NCBI GenBank assembly: GCA_038277395.1
Contig: CM076193.1
Span: 173,702,711-173,766,710 of the forward strand
DNA length: 64,000 bases
Origin: Dryocosmus kuriphilus
Taxonomy: Eukaryota; Arthropoda; Insecta; Hymenoptera; Cynipidae
Reading direction: 5' to 3'
This document shows, in pieces, positions 41,877 to 52,100 of this stretch. The first letter of the stretch is position 1, and the number at the start of each line of letters is the position of its first letter. Position numbers and translations under genes: made by a program. Under the pieces are notes generated by a model. It searched no databases. It was not told the DNA's origin and saw only the letters and a program-made list of their open reading frames with translations.

Positions 41877-43324
41877 TATATATTAAAGGACCACGACGAT
41901 ATGACGCAGCCTTGCGTGACTCCCTGCTTGACATCAAACCAATCAATCAGTTGTCCATTTACCCTTATGCTCGGCCCAGTATTTTCATATATTGCTTTAA
42001 ATGGTTTAAGAAGCCAACCATTGAATCCATACTCTTTCAGAATCTCCCAAAGCTTAACTCTGTCAACCTTGCCGAAAACTTTTTCCAGGCTCTTCTGTAA
42101 TGTGTCGCAAGCTAGATATTTGATCTGCACTATTTTATGTATACACAAAGAATACGTTGATTCAATTAGTAACGCATTTAACTACATCATACTTGTATTG
42201 CTACAATATGTAAAGATTTGCACATTCAAATGTTCGTTATATTCAAATTTTTGTAACATATCTTGGAGAATCTACATTACTTCCTCGAAGATTCAAATGA
42301 GACCTTATAGTAAAAATTTTATAAATTTTCTATTTAAGCGTCGGCTTCCTCTAAATAGTAGAAGATTTTCTAAACTGTGACAAGGAGAGATCAGTTTAAA
42401 CAAACTATGGAATTAATTTTTTCTCCTTGAGACTAACACATGAATCGTATAAAGGTCAGAACGATTACACAGCCCCACAAAAAAAATTAATTTTCTGAAG
42501 CCCAAGCTAAACTACCATACACATACGTTCTTGAGGTCACTGAATCCGAATCCGGGGCCAGTTTGACCCCATCAAGTCAGAATAAAGGTCAATTCCAGGT
42601 CAAAGTCAAGAAACCTGTTAGATCGGAGAAAACCCCGACTCTAAGACGTTTTCAGGGTCGCTGAATCCGAATCTGATGTCATTTTGACACGATAAGGTCA
42701 GTATCAAGGTAGAGACAAGGTCAAGATGAAATAATGATCTACTCAGTGTGAATTGTTACCCGAAGACGTTTCTGAGGTCCCTGAATCTGAATCCAGGGTC
42801 ATTTTGACTCCATCAGGTTCTGAGTTTAAAAATTAAAAAAACATTTAACTACAGAAAACCTCTACTCTTATACGTTTTTGTGGTCGCTGAATCCAAATAT
42901 GGGATAACTCCAGGGTCATGTTACATTCTAAAAAAGAGAAAAAATATTGAATCTGAGAAAGCTACTCTTCTAAAACGTTCCTGAGGTCGCTTAATCTGAT
43001 TCTGGAGTCATTTTGACCACATCAGGTGAGGATCAGGGTGAAAAGAAATTGTTTAAAATGATTTTGGTTACAATTTCTGAATCGTTACATTGAATTTCGA
43101 AAGTTATCACTTGATTTAGTGTTTTCTTAGTTATCTGACCCTTCTGTCCTTTTTCTTTATGATTCCGAAGCAATGGTGTATTTGACGTTATTAGGTCAGG
43201 GTTGACGTTATTCTTTTTCGCGGACAGTTGTCACTGATAAGCTGGACTTTAGTTTCTGAGCAAATAACTCAATTTCTGCAATGATAATCCGATATTTCCG
43301 CAGAAATTCAAAATCCTGCTACCG

Positions 43325-43595
43325 CCAGGGATACTGGGACGATGAAAACTGCTTCGAAAGGAGATGTGTAGAATGATTCGCTCTCCAGTCCAATGTGGTA
43401 TCGAAGCCAGCGTGGCGCGCTGCCTTGCAGGGGGGCATTAGGTTGTGAGAATGAAGCCGTAGTGTGTCTGACGACGAGTTGACATTGTCCTCGTCAAAGT
43501 CAGAAAGCTCTCATACTTAGACCTGGGGAGGTATGAGATTTATCACCCCCAGGATGGCGGACTCACCTGCGATCGGTCCAGGATCCCTAATCTGT
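43325..43595 (+). promoter_or_regulatory. Leader module of copy B shared with RTE-like retrotransposons
   Basis: Same module as in copies A and C, ending about 20 bases before the ATG at 43614. It aligns with the inverted 28165-28450 and 61965-62230, including blocks CATACTTAGACCT and GGACTCACCTGCGATCGG. Confidence 0.6.
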
Positions 43596-43613
43596 GGGTC
43601 TTCGTAATTTTTC

Positions 43614-45359
43614 ATGGTACCTAAAATAAAACACAAACACTTTGCAGCTAAACGGAGACCAATATCAAATAATATCAAGAGACTTTACAAGGATTCTTTT
43701 GGGATTGATGCTGCTAACCAAGATAAAATGTGGACTCCACACGAAGTATGTAGTGCTTGTTACACGATGATGACACGATGTGATTCCAAAATAGAATCTG
43801 AAGTGAAGTTTGTGAAACCTGCATGTTGTCGAAAACCATTATGCGAAGAAGACTGTTATATCTGCATGAAAAATGGAACAGGAATTAACAGAAAAAATAT
43901 TCATCGTCTTCAATATCCTGATGCACCAAACTTGATAAGACCAGTAGAGAAAAATGATGACATTGACCATGAACTGGAAACTTCAATCAATTCTCCTGAA
44001 AGTATGTCAATCCGAAACGATTGCTATGTGGATGACGTTGAAGAACAGGAATCTTCAAGCGATGAAAGAGAGAGTACAAGCAGTCAAAACTATGTAACTA
44101 GTGATCAAGACAAGGCTCCCAAAACTATAAATCAAGAAGAGATGAATGATCTTGTGAGAGATTTAGGTTTACCTAAGGATAAAGCAAAATATTTAGCTTC
44201 ATTCATGAAACAACACAACTGGCTATCTAAAGACACAAGAGTATCATTTTACCGGAACAGAGAAGAAAACTTTAGAAAATATTTCACGTTGATACAGGAA
44301 CCTTCGTTAGTATATTGCAATGACGTGGAAGGGTTAATGAATGAAATGCATACGGGAATATATAAAGGTGACGAATGGAGAATATTCATAGACTCCTCTA
44401 AGCAAAGTCTGAAGGTAGTATTACTCCGTAACACCAATGTATATACTCAAATACCAATAGCGCATTCAACCGTACTGAAGGAAAAATATAGTACATTGAA
44501 ATTCATATTAGAGACAATTAAATATTCTGAGCACAAATGTTTGATTTGCGGCGATTTTAAGATCTTAACTATATTGTTAGGACAACAAGCTGGATATACG
44601 AAACATCCTAGCTTTTTGTGCCTATGGGACAGTAGAGATCGCGCAAATCACTATGTTAAAAAAACATGGACGGACGGAACCTCTCTCCAGGCAGGTTCTG
44701 CAAACATGTTACACGAACCACTGGCTGATCGCAGCAAGGTGTTGCTTCCACCTCTCCACATCAAACTCGGCTTAATGAAGCAATTTGTTAAAGCTTTGGA
44801 TGAAGCTGGAAAATGCTTCGAAAAATTTAAAGAACTTTCTCCTCATCTTAGTGATGCAAAAATCACTCAAGGTATCTTCGATGGACCACAAATATGCAAA
44901 CTAATGAGAGATGGTGACTTCATTTCTACAATGAATGACAAGGAAAAAGCAGCCTGGATGAGTTTTAAAGATGTTGTGGAGAATTTTCTTGGGAACCATA
45001 AAAGTGAAAACTACGACGAAATAGTGGTTCAAATGATATCGAATTATAAGGAGCTAGGGTGCTTGATGAGTCTAATGTTACACTATTTGCACTCACAGAT
45101 ATATTACTTCCCAAAATATCTAGGAGATTTTAGTGAGGAGCAAGGGGAGAGGTTCCATCAAGACATAAAAACAATGGAAATGAGATATCAGTGTCGATGG
45201 GATGTCAATATGATAGCTGATTACTGCTGGTCATTAAAGAGAGAAAGTAACAAGAACGGAGTAAAGCGTAAAAAGAAACCGCTCTTTAGATCTTTTGAGG
45301 ACAAAAGGGTTAGATATCACAAAAAAACAGTGAATCTAGTGATAACTCCCGAAATTTAA
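43614..45359 (+). CDS. Transposase-like protein of CAC transposon copy B, long open ORF with N-terminal deletion
   Basis: An uninterrupted 581-codon ORF. C-x2-C pairs lie at residues 46-49 and 81-84; the first pair present in the divergent and A copies (and in part in C) has been removed by an in-frame deletion after residue 9. An acidic linker spans about 112-160. The core shows a candidate catalytic triad: D260 (FIDSSKQSLKVVLL), D314 (ICGDFKILTILLGQQ) and E512 (EEQGERFHQ), plus H382 (LLPPLHIKLGLM). The C-x2-C after D314 is damaged (Ser333 for Cys). The C-terminus is basic (MIADYCWSLKRES, then KRKKKP). A transposase role is inferred from the terminal-repeat context and motif order; I know similar uncharacterised proteins in animals but no named family. 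Confidence 0.75.
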   Translation: MVPKIKHKHFAAKRRPISNNIKRLYKDSFGIDAANQDKMWTPHEVCSACYTMMTRCDSKIESEVKFVKPACCRKPLCEEDCYICMKNGTGINRKNIHRLQYPDAPNLIRPVEKNDDIDHELETSINSPESMSIRNDCYVDDVEEQESSSDERESTSSQNYVTSDQDKAPKTINQEEMNDLVRDLGLPKDKAKYLASFMKQHNWLSKDTRVSFYRNREENFRKYFTLIQEPSLVYCNDVEGLMNEMHTGIYKGDEWRIFIDSSKQSLKVVLLRNTNVYTQIPIAHSTVLKEKYSTLKFILETIKYSEHKCLICGDFKILTILLGQQAGYTKHPSFLCLWDSRDRANHYVKKTWTDGTSLQAGSANMLHEPLADRSKVLLPPLHIKLGLMKQFVKALDEAGKCFEKFKELSPHLSDAKITQGIFDGPQICKLMRDGDFISTMNDKEKAAWMSFKDVVENFLGNHKSENYDEIVVQMISNYKELGCLMSLMLHYLHSQIYYFPKYLGDFSEEQGERFHQDIKTMEMRYQCRWDVNMIADYCWSLKRESNKNGVKRKKKPLFRSFEDKRVRYHKKTVNLVITPEI

Positions 45360-46123
45360 TATAACGGTTGAGAAATTTTAACAAAAAACATATTAAACTA
45401 TTTCGTTTGACCCTGATCCTCACCTAATGGGGTGAAAATGATCCTAGAATCAGATTAAGCGATCCCAGAAACGTTTCAGAAGAGTGGCTTCCTCAGACTA
45501 AATGTTTTTTTCTCACTTTGAGACCGTAACATGACCTTGATCCTGACCTCATGAGGTCAAATTAACCATATATTTGGATTAAGCGACCAAAAACATATAA
45601 GAGTAGAGCTTTTCTTTAATTCAATGGTTTCTTAGTTGTTGACCTTAGAATGACCTTAATCCCTACCTGATGGAGTTAAAATGACCCTGGGTTCAGACTC
45701 AGCGACCACAGAAACGTCTTAGAGTAACAATTCACACTGATTAGATCAGTATTTCTCATCTTGACCTTGAATTGACCTTGATACTGACCTTATCGGGCCA
45801 AAATGACCCCGGATTCGGATTCAGCGACCCTGAAAACGTCTTAGGGTCGAGGTTTTCTCCGATTTAACGGTTTTCTTGACTTGGACCTTGAATTGACCTT
45901 TATCCTGACCTGATGGGGTCAAACTGACCCCGGATTCGGATTCAGCGACCTCAAAAACGTATGGGTATGGTGGTTTAGCTTGGGCTTCAGAAAATTTTTT
46001 TTTTTTTGTGGGGCTGTGTTATGGACGAGATAACGACTGTAGTATGTATATTGTATATCATACGATTATGTATGTGAAATACTTCATAAATACATTAGTC
46101 AGTTTCTCCTGTAATTTCTAAAA

Positions 46124-49100
46124 ATGAGACTCGTTCAAGCTGTGGTCTTATCTTTGGCGTTTGCCTTTAATACTATAGGTAAATACGATCATGTAATATA
46201 TTTATAATATTAAGTTCACTTTTAAGCTCTCCGCAAACAAAAATTTTTCCTATTTAATCAGCATTCTATCCCAATTGCTCTATTCTCAAATTTATATAAA
46301 TTAATGGCCCGAAATGAGTGCGAACGTAATCAGAATTCAATTTGGTGGAATTTGGAATGCGCACCTTGTAAAAAAACAGAATCTAAAATGTATTACTATT
46401 TAAAAGTAAAAGTACTGTCCAAACTTTGCACATATAGCCAATTTATTCTAGGGATGTCGGCACATAAATCAAAGGTTGAAATTTATATTTTTCATACTAA
46501 AAAATAATATTTTTCGGAATTGTTCAATATCAGTAGAGTCTCTTATCTTTGGAATCCTCGAAAATACCAAGTCTGATTTTTCGACTACAACCCTTAACGC
46601 AAAAGACCACCCCACCTGTACCACGTAGATAAGAAATTGCCTTCTAAAAAATACGGAAAATTTTTTTAAAAATATTAAAGATTCTTATGTAGTTGGTAGG
46701 TTTAATTATTATAAAATGAACTAAGGAAAAAATTTAGAAAAATAATTACAGAAATTTCTGTTTTTAAGTTTCCAAAAATTTTTAAATAAGAAATATTGTA
46801 TGAAATTTTTCAGTTCCTAAATTTCTAAGAATCTTTTCTAAAAAATCCTAGAATTTTTCCAAAATTTAAAATGAAGAACATAGAAAATGTCGTTTTTCAT
46901 TTAATTAGTAGCATTAAATTTTGCTCGCTCAACTAAATCAAATACTTAGAAAGTTTTGTAAAAAAGTTGAGGTCTCTACATTTTTAAATTTCTAAAAACT
47001 TCTACAATCCGTTTAAAGAAAGTAAAAAGCAAAGATTTAAGCTTTTTATTTAGTTAGTCTGAATACATTCTTTTTCATTTAGCTGGATGAAAACCAATAG
47101 AATTCAACTGAATCTCAAAAACTTGAGTATTTAAAAGATGTTGCTTAATCAAATTTGGCTTGTTCGTTAACTGAATTTTTATACGTAACACATAAACTTA
47201 AAAGATAAGGAAAATAAATTTAACTCGTCTTTTACTGACAGCGTCGAGCAATCTTTAACAAAAATTTTAATCTTTAATAATTCTGATTATTTGAAGGTTG
47301 TGTAGCCCAAAGCTTCAAATTTCGAGAGAATGGTTGCACACAATTTGTGTTTAACCAAGCTCGTAAATACGAAATGTTTCCAAATATGAGATCAACAATA
47401 TTCATCCTTCCACACTATTTTTTAAACAATAAATAACGTGCCATTATCAGATAAAAGTAATAAAAGAGATTACGTATGGCGGTCGTTTATAGAGATATGT
47501 CATTCTTAAAACAAATTAGTTTTCGTTACTTTGTCAACCTGTCCTTGATTTTACTAATATTATATTTCCCACATTCGTGTGTATCTCTCAATTTGAATGG
47601 GAGTGTAAAATATTATTATAATTTTTATTTTTCACAAATACTACATATATATTTAACATTTTAAATTGTAGACCTATTAATTGAAAGGAAATTGTGGCCT
47701 TCTCTCTTGAAATTTAAATTTTTCAAATAAGGAAGACTTTATTTAAAATAAAACCGATGCATTTCACCAAAGTTTCAGTTTTTTTTTTGGGAAGGGAGGA
47801 GGAAATGCATTACTGCACGCCGTGTGGGGCTTCCATGTTAGTTATCTCCTCGCTCGGCACACCAGAGATCGCACAAGTGAGACTGCCGATGAGGAGGGAG
47901 AGGATTTGTCAGTTTAGGCCTACCCACTCAAACCTCCTCCATTTTCTTCTTGGCATTACTTCTCCCAGAATCGCTTTCGCATTACTTCAGGTGGTGCCGT
48001 TTTCTGAGCTGTCTCCTGCGTCTTTTTCTGTCCTGCTGACCTTCTAGAGTTTTCTCCTGGCTGTTGTCGGCGGGCGGAGAACAGCCAGGTTTTGAAATTC
48101 CAACGCCTTTTGTTCCTCCTGGTAGCACCTACTGCAGCATTTACTGCGGTCTTCTGCCCCACACTCGCAGGCAGCGTGTCCTGTAGCACCGGTTTTCGGT
48201 GCTATGTGCCTTTAGCCGGCCGTTCACCCACCTTATATTCAGTCGGGCAGCCTTCTCCAGTTTAGCAGCAGCGACGGCATCCAGCTCAACGAAAGCTAGG
48301 ATGCAGCCTCTGCCGCTCCTCTTGGTGAGGCTGGCACTTGGTGGAGAACAAATCTGGCCTATCCTGGCCGCCCTCACCGCTGTCTCCACGTCAGCAGCCT
48401 TCGTTGTCTCGACTAAGTCGTAGACTATGACCTTTGCCCTTTGGACGAGGTGTCGAATACTCCCGCCATCACCAAGGGCCTTCGAGATGGCATCCCCGAA
48501 GTGCTGCCGCTCCTTCGCCTTGCCGCCCACCTCAATGAGGTTGTCCCCGTCCTAGTCTGCTAGATCGCTTCGACGTTTACGCTAAGGTCTTCCGGCATCA
48601 CCCTCTTCTCGACGTCCTTCAGGACATCCTCATACTTCTTCCCAGTGGCCCAGTGGTCATGGCCTCCCGAGGGATTCTCCTCCTCCTCTTCTTGGATGCT
48701 CCTTGTCCCTTATCGGGCGCATTGTCCCTTCTTGAATCTCCTTTCTTCTCCGGCTTCTTCTCAACTTGCTTCCTCTTTTTCTTGCTTTATCTCCACACCA
48801 CCTTTGACCAAGCGACCTCTTCCTGGGTCTTAGTCTTCTTCAGGACCGGCTTCTCGGTTTCTAGTCTGCTAGACGTGCTGAGGGTCGTTTCCGTCTCCCG
48901 CTTGCGCTTCTCCTTCGCTTCCTGCGGCGTCATCTGCGGCTATTTTTGCATAGAAACTGAAGCCACCCTTCAAAGAGCAGCTCAGGAGAGACTTCTCCTT
49001 GCGTTCCTTGCCTATTCTATCCCTTATCAACCTATTCGTTTCTATCATGTAGCCTTCCGTGTAGCCTTTGAGTCTTCTATATGAATACCCCGCTGAACGC

Positions 49101-52100
49101 GTTTCACATTGCGCTTTCTCCACTGCAGCCACCTGCCCCGCTGAATTACAGACCTTTAGTACCTTCTTCAGGCATCCACGTACTATTCTCTGACTCTACT
49201 TCAGCCCATCCTGAATTCCGACGATCAGCTTTTTCGTCGAAGCAATCTCCATCGTGTACTACCAATGTACTTCTTCCACAACATCGTAGCTCTTGCTCAA
49301 ATCCAGCTCCTCTTCGGCGTGAGACACTAATCTTCCGATCCATTTTCTGTCTTTATTAGTCATGATAAAGTGTTCGACAGCACTTTGATGCATGCAGGAG
49401 CGTGCCGAAATAGTTGGGAACGGGTACGCCCTCGGGCCGAAGTGCTACCCCAGTACTCTGGGGCCCAACCATCCTTTAACTGGTCCCGAAAAATACGGAC
49501 GGACCGGACACGCCCGGAGCACTGCGGATTCCGTTCGCTGCAGCCACTAATCATTCCCCGATCAAGGCCCGAATGGTCTGAATCCAGATGCCCGGTCGCA
49601 GCTTACACCTCGGCAAATCAAGGTCACAGAAGCCTCCACACCATGCCGGCGGAAAGACCGGACATGGCTCGAAGCACTCCCAGTGGGCTGTGACCGACAC
49701 CAATAGTGAGTTTGGTCCGCGGGGCCTATTTTATTTCAGCTCTATCCACTGTTTCCAGCGAGCATTCCTCTATCCGTTACCTGAGGATGCGCCAAGTAGG
49801 GCTAACACATCCCCTCCACCGCAGACAACTACGGTGGTCTTTGGACCATAGTATCATAGCCTTCTTGGAACTGTAAAATATACGATATGGTAGATATACA
49901 AAAAAACATCAAAGCAGGAATTTTAACGAGCGTTTACAAAATTTTGTAGCTTACTATTCTAATGAATTACAAAAATTCTTCCATTATTATAAATTTTCCG
50001 TTAGGAAGAGAAAAATTGACATTAGTAGGTTGCCATTTTTAGGTTAAGTCTAGAAACGACAACAAATTTTGGTGTTTTTTATAAAATAAAGGTAGCTAAA
50101 ATGATGGAAAGATTAAGAAAATTATCACTTACAGAAAATTTTGAAGTTAAAGTTGAGTTCCATTTTTAAAATGTAAATTCTAACAATAAGATAGACTACA
50201 TGGTCGTGGTCGTGGAGGTTAGGAACTGAAGTTAGCGTTAGTTATTTGAAATCTCGAAATTATTGAATGATATGATGGAATATAATCAAATGGTTTTCAG
50301 TGTCGGATCTAAAATTAATACTACCTTCATTTTTTACAATGTTTATCATTTCTAAAATATTTCTTTTTTGATACTTATTTTTAAAATTTAAATTTAAAAA
50401 ATTTTTTTAATTGTAATCGAATTTTTAATCTAGAGATGTGGCATGATTACATAAAGCTGTATTCGTAAGTTTTTTATTTTGGCTACTAATATCTTCGACC
50501 ACAATTCAAAAAATGTTTAAATTTTAAATTTTTAAAATAATTACCAAAAAATAAATATTGAAAAATGATAAACATTGTAAAGAATGAAGGTAGTTTTAAT
50601 CTTAGATCCGACGCTGAAAGTCCTTTGATTATACACCATGATATTATTCAAACATTTCGAGATTTCAGATAACTAACGCCAACTTCAGTTCCTGTCCTCC
50701 ATTTCTCGTATTTAGATCACGACAACGTGGTCTATCTTATTTTTAGAATTTACATTTCATAAAAATGGAACTCAACTTTAACTTCAACATTTTCTATAAG
50801 TAAATCATCTTCTGAATCTCTCCATCATTTCAACTACCTTTTTTTTATAAAAAACGCCTTAATTTTTCACTTTTTCTATACCTAACCTAAAAGCGGCAAG
50901 CTTTTAATGTCAATCTTTTACTTCCTAATGGAAAATTTATAATAATGGAAAAATTTATGTAATTCATTACGACGGTAAGCCACCAAATTTTTTAATACTC
51001 GTCAAAATTCCTGCTTCGATGTTTTTTTTGTATATCTACCATATGTTTTACAGTCCTGAAGACGCCAGGATAACATGGTCAAATGCACCGATTTTATTTT
51101 AAATAAAGACTTCTTTATTTAAAAAATCTAAATTTCAAGACCAAAGGCCACAATTATCTTTCAATTACATATGTATGTTCTAAAACGCATTTACTTAAAA
51201 TCTCTCATTTTTATTGGTACTAAGGGATTAAAGGATTTGAAGTATTTTGCAAGATTTAAGTAATTTTAGGAATTTAAACGTTTTAAAGGATTTTAAAGGG
51301 TTTAAGAGCCTTAAGGCACTTAGGGCGTTTAAGTATTTAAGGGAAATAGTTATTTCAAGGGAATCGGATTCAAGGTATTAGAGGGGTTTAAAGTTTTCTT
51401 GGAGTCTTAAAGCTTTTGGAGGATTTCAAGGGATTTTAAAGGGATTAAAGAGGCTTAAGTGTTTTAAGACATTTGGGTATTTTTTAGAATTTTAAGGGCT
51501 TCAAAGTCTTACGGGATTAATTGATTTGAAGGGATTTAAATAATTGAAGGAATTTAAGTAATTTTAAGGGATTTTAAGTGTTTTAATGAATTTAAAGGTT
51601 TCAAACGACTTCAAGGGTATTTAGAGTCTTAGAGGATTTTATGTGTTTGACCGGTTAGAAGGCTTTTAAGGCTTTTAAGGAATCTGAATGGTATTGGGAA
51701 TTTTAAGAGATTTTAAGGGACTCTAAATGATTCAATATTGTACCAAGTGCAAAGCATAGATTCAAAACTGAAATAAGAATTCAAATGCTGAAAGACTTTA
51801 TGGGAACTAAAACATTTTAATAGTTTAATTTATTTTAAATGTTTTAGGGGTCTTAAGGAGTTTTAATGGTGTTAAAAGTATTTTAAATTTCTTAACGTAT
51901 ATAAGATATTTTAAGGATATTTAAGGTCTTTTAAAATATTTTAAGTGGTCAATGTATTTTAAGAGATTTAAGAAGTTTACGGAACTTAAGTGATTTAGTC
52001 GCTTTATGGGTTTTAAAATTTTAATGGATTTTATGGGTTTGAGGCGTTTGAGTGATTTTAAGGTATTTTGCGGAATTCTATATTGTAACGGGTTAAAGCA

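Larger units (their letters stand above)
38905..42150 (-). mobile_element. Second RT-bearing non-LTR fragment, split by the DD41D mariner
   Basis: The minus-strand RT pieces lie on both sides of the mariner. Upstream part 41879-42150 carries KVDRVKLWEILKEYGFNGW and VKQGVTQGCVISS. Downstream part 38957-39659 carries FADDEALMLG (catalytic box variant) and the C-terminal TLLYGSESWIYQKK. It differs from the RTE-like copies 1 and 2. Frames are broken. Confidence 0.7.
42468..46018 (+). mobile_element. CAC-ended DNA transposon, copy B
   Basis: The 3,551-bp copy runs from CACAGCCCCAC to GTGGGGCTGTG with a perfect TTA duplication (42465-42467, 46019-46021). The homologous unoccupied site is present near 29124-29134 in unit 1 (CCATTATTGACGAG), which fixes the ends exactly. 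It sits about 100 bases upstream of exon 1 of peptide gene copy 2. Five subterminal modules are visible on the left (near 42532, 42650, 42775, 42884, 42983) and a matching set on the right. Confidence 0.93.
47678..51166. mobile_element. Palindromic foldback element, with a retroposon inserted in its left arm
   Basis: The outer inverted arms (47678-47770 and 51073-51166) are continuous with inner arms (49857-50460 and 50460-51060). Without the insertion at 47778-49849 the element is an almost perfect palindrome of about 1.4 kb with arms near 690 bp. It has no coding capacity. It lies in intron 1 of peptide gene copy 2 and has no counterpart in copy 1. Confidence 0.75.

Noticed and set aside
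47476..47664. Small ORF with a hydrophobic, signal-like N-terminus in intron 1 of peptide gene copy 2
   Set aside because: AT-rich, no homologue in the sister unit, no splice or regulatory context.
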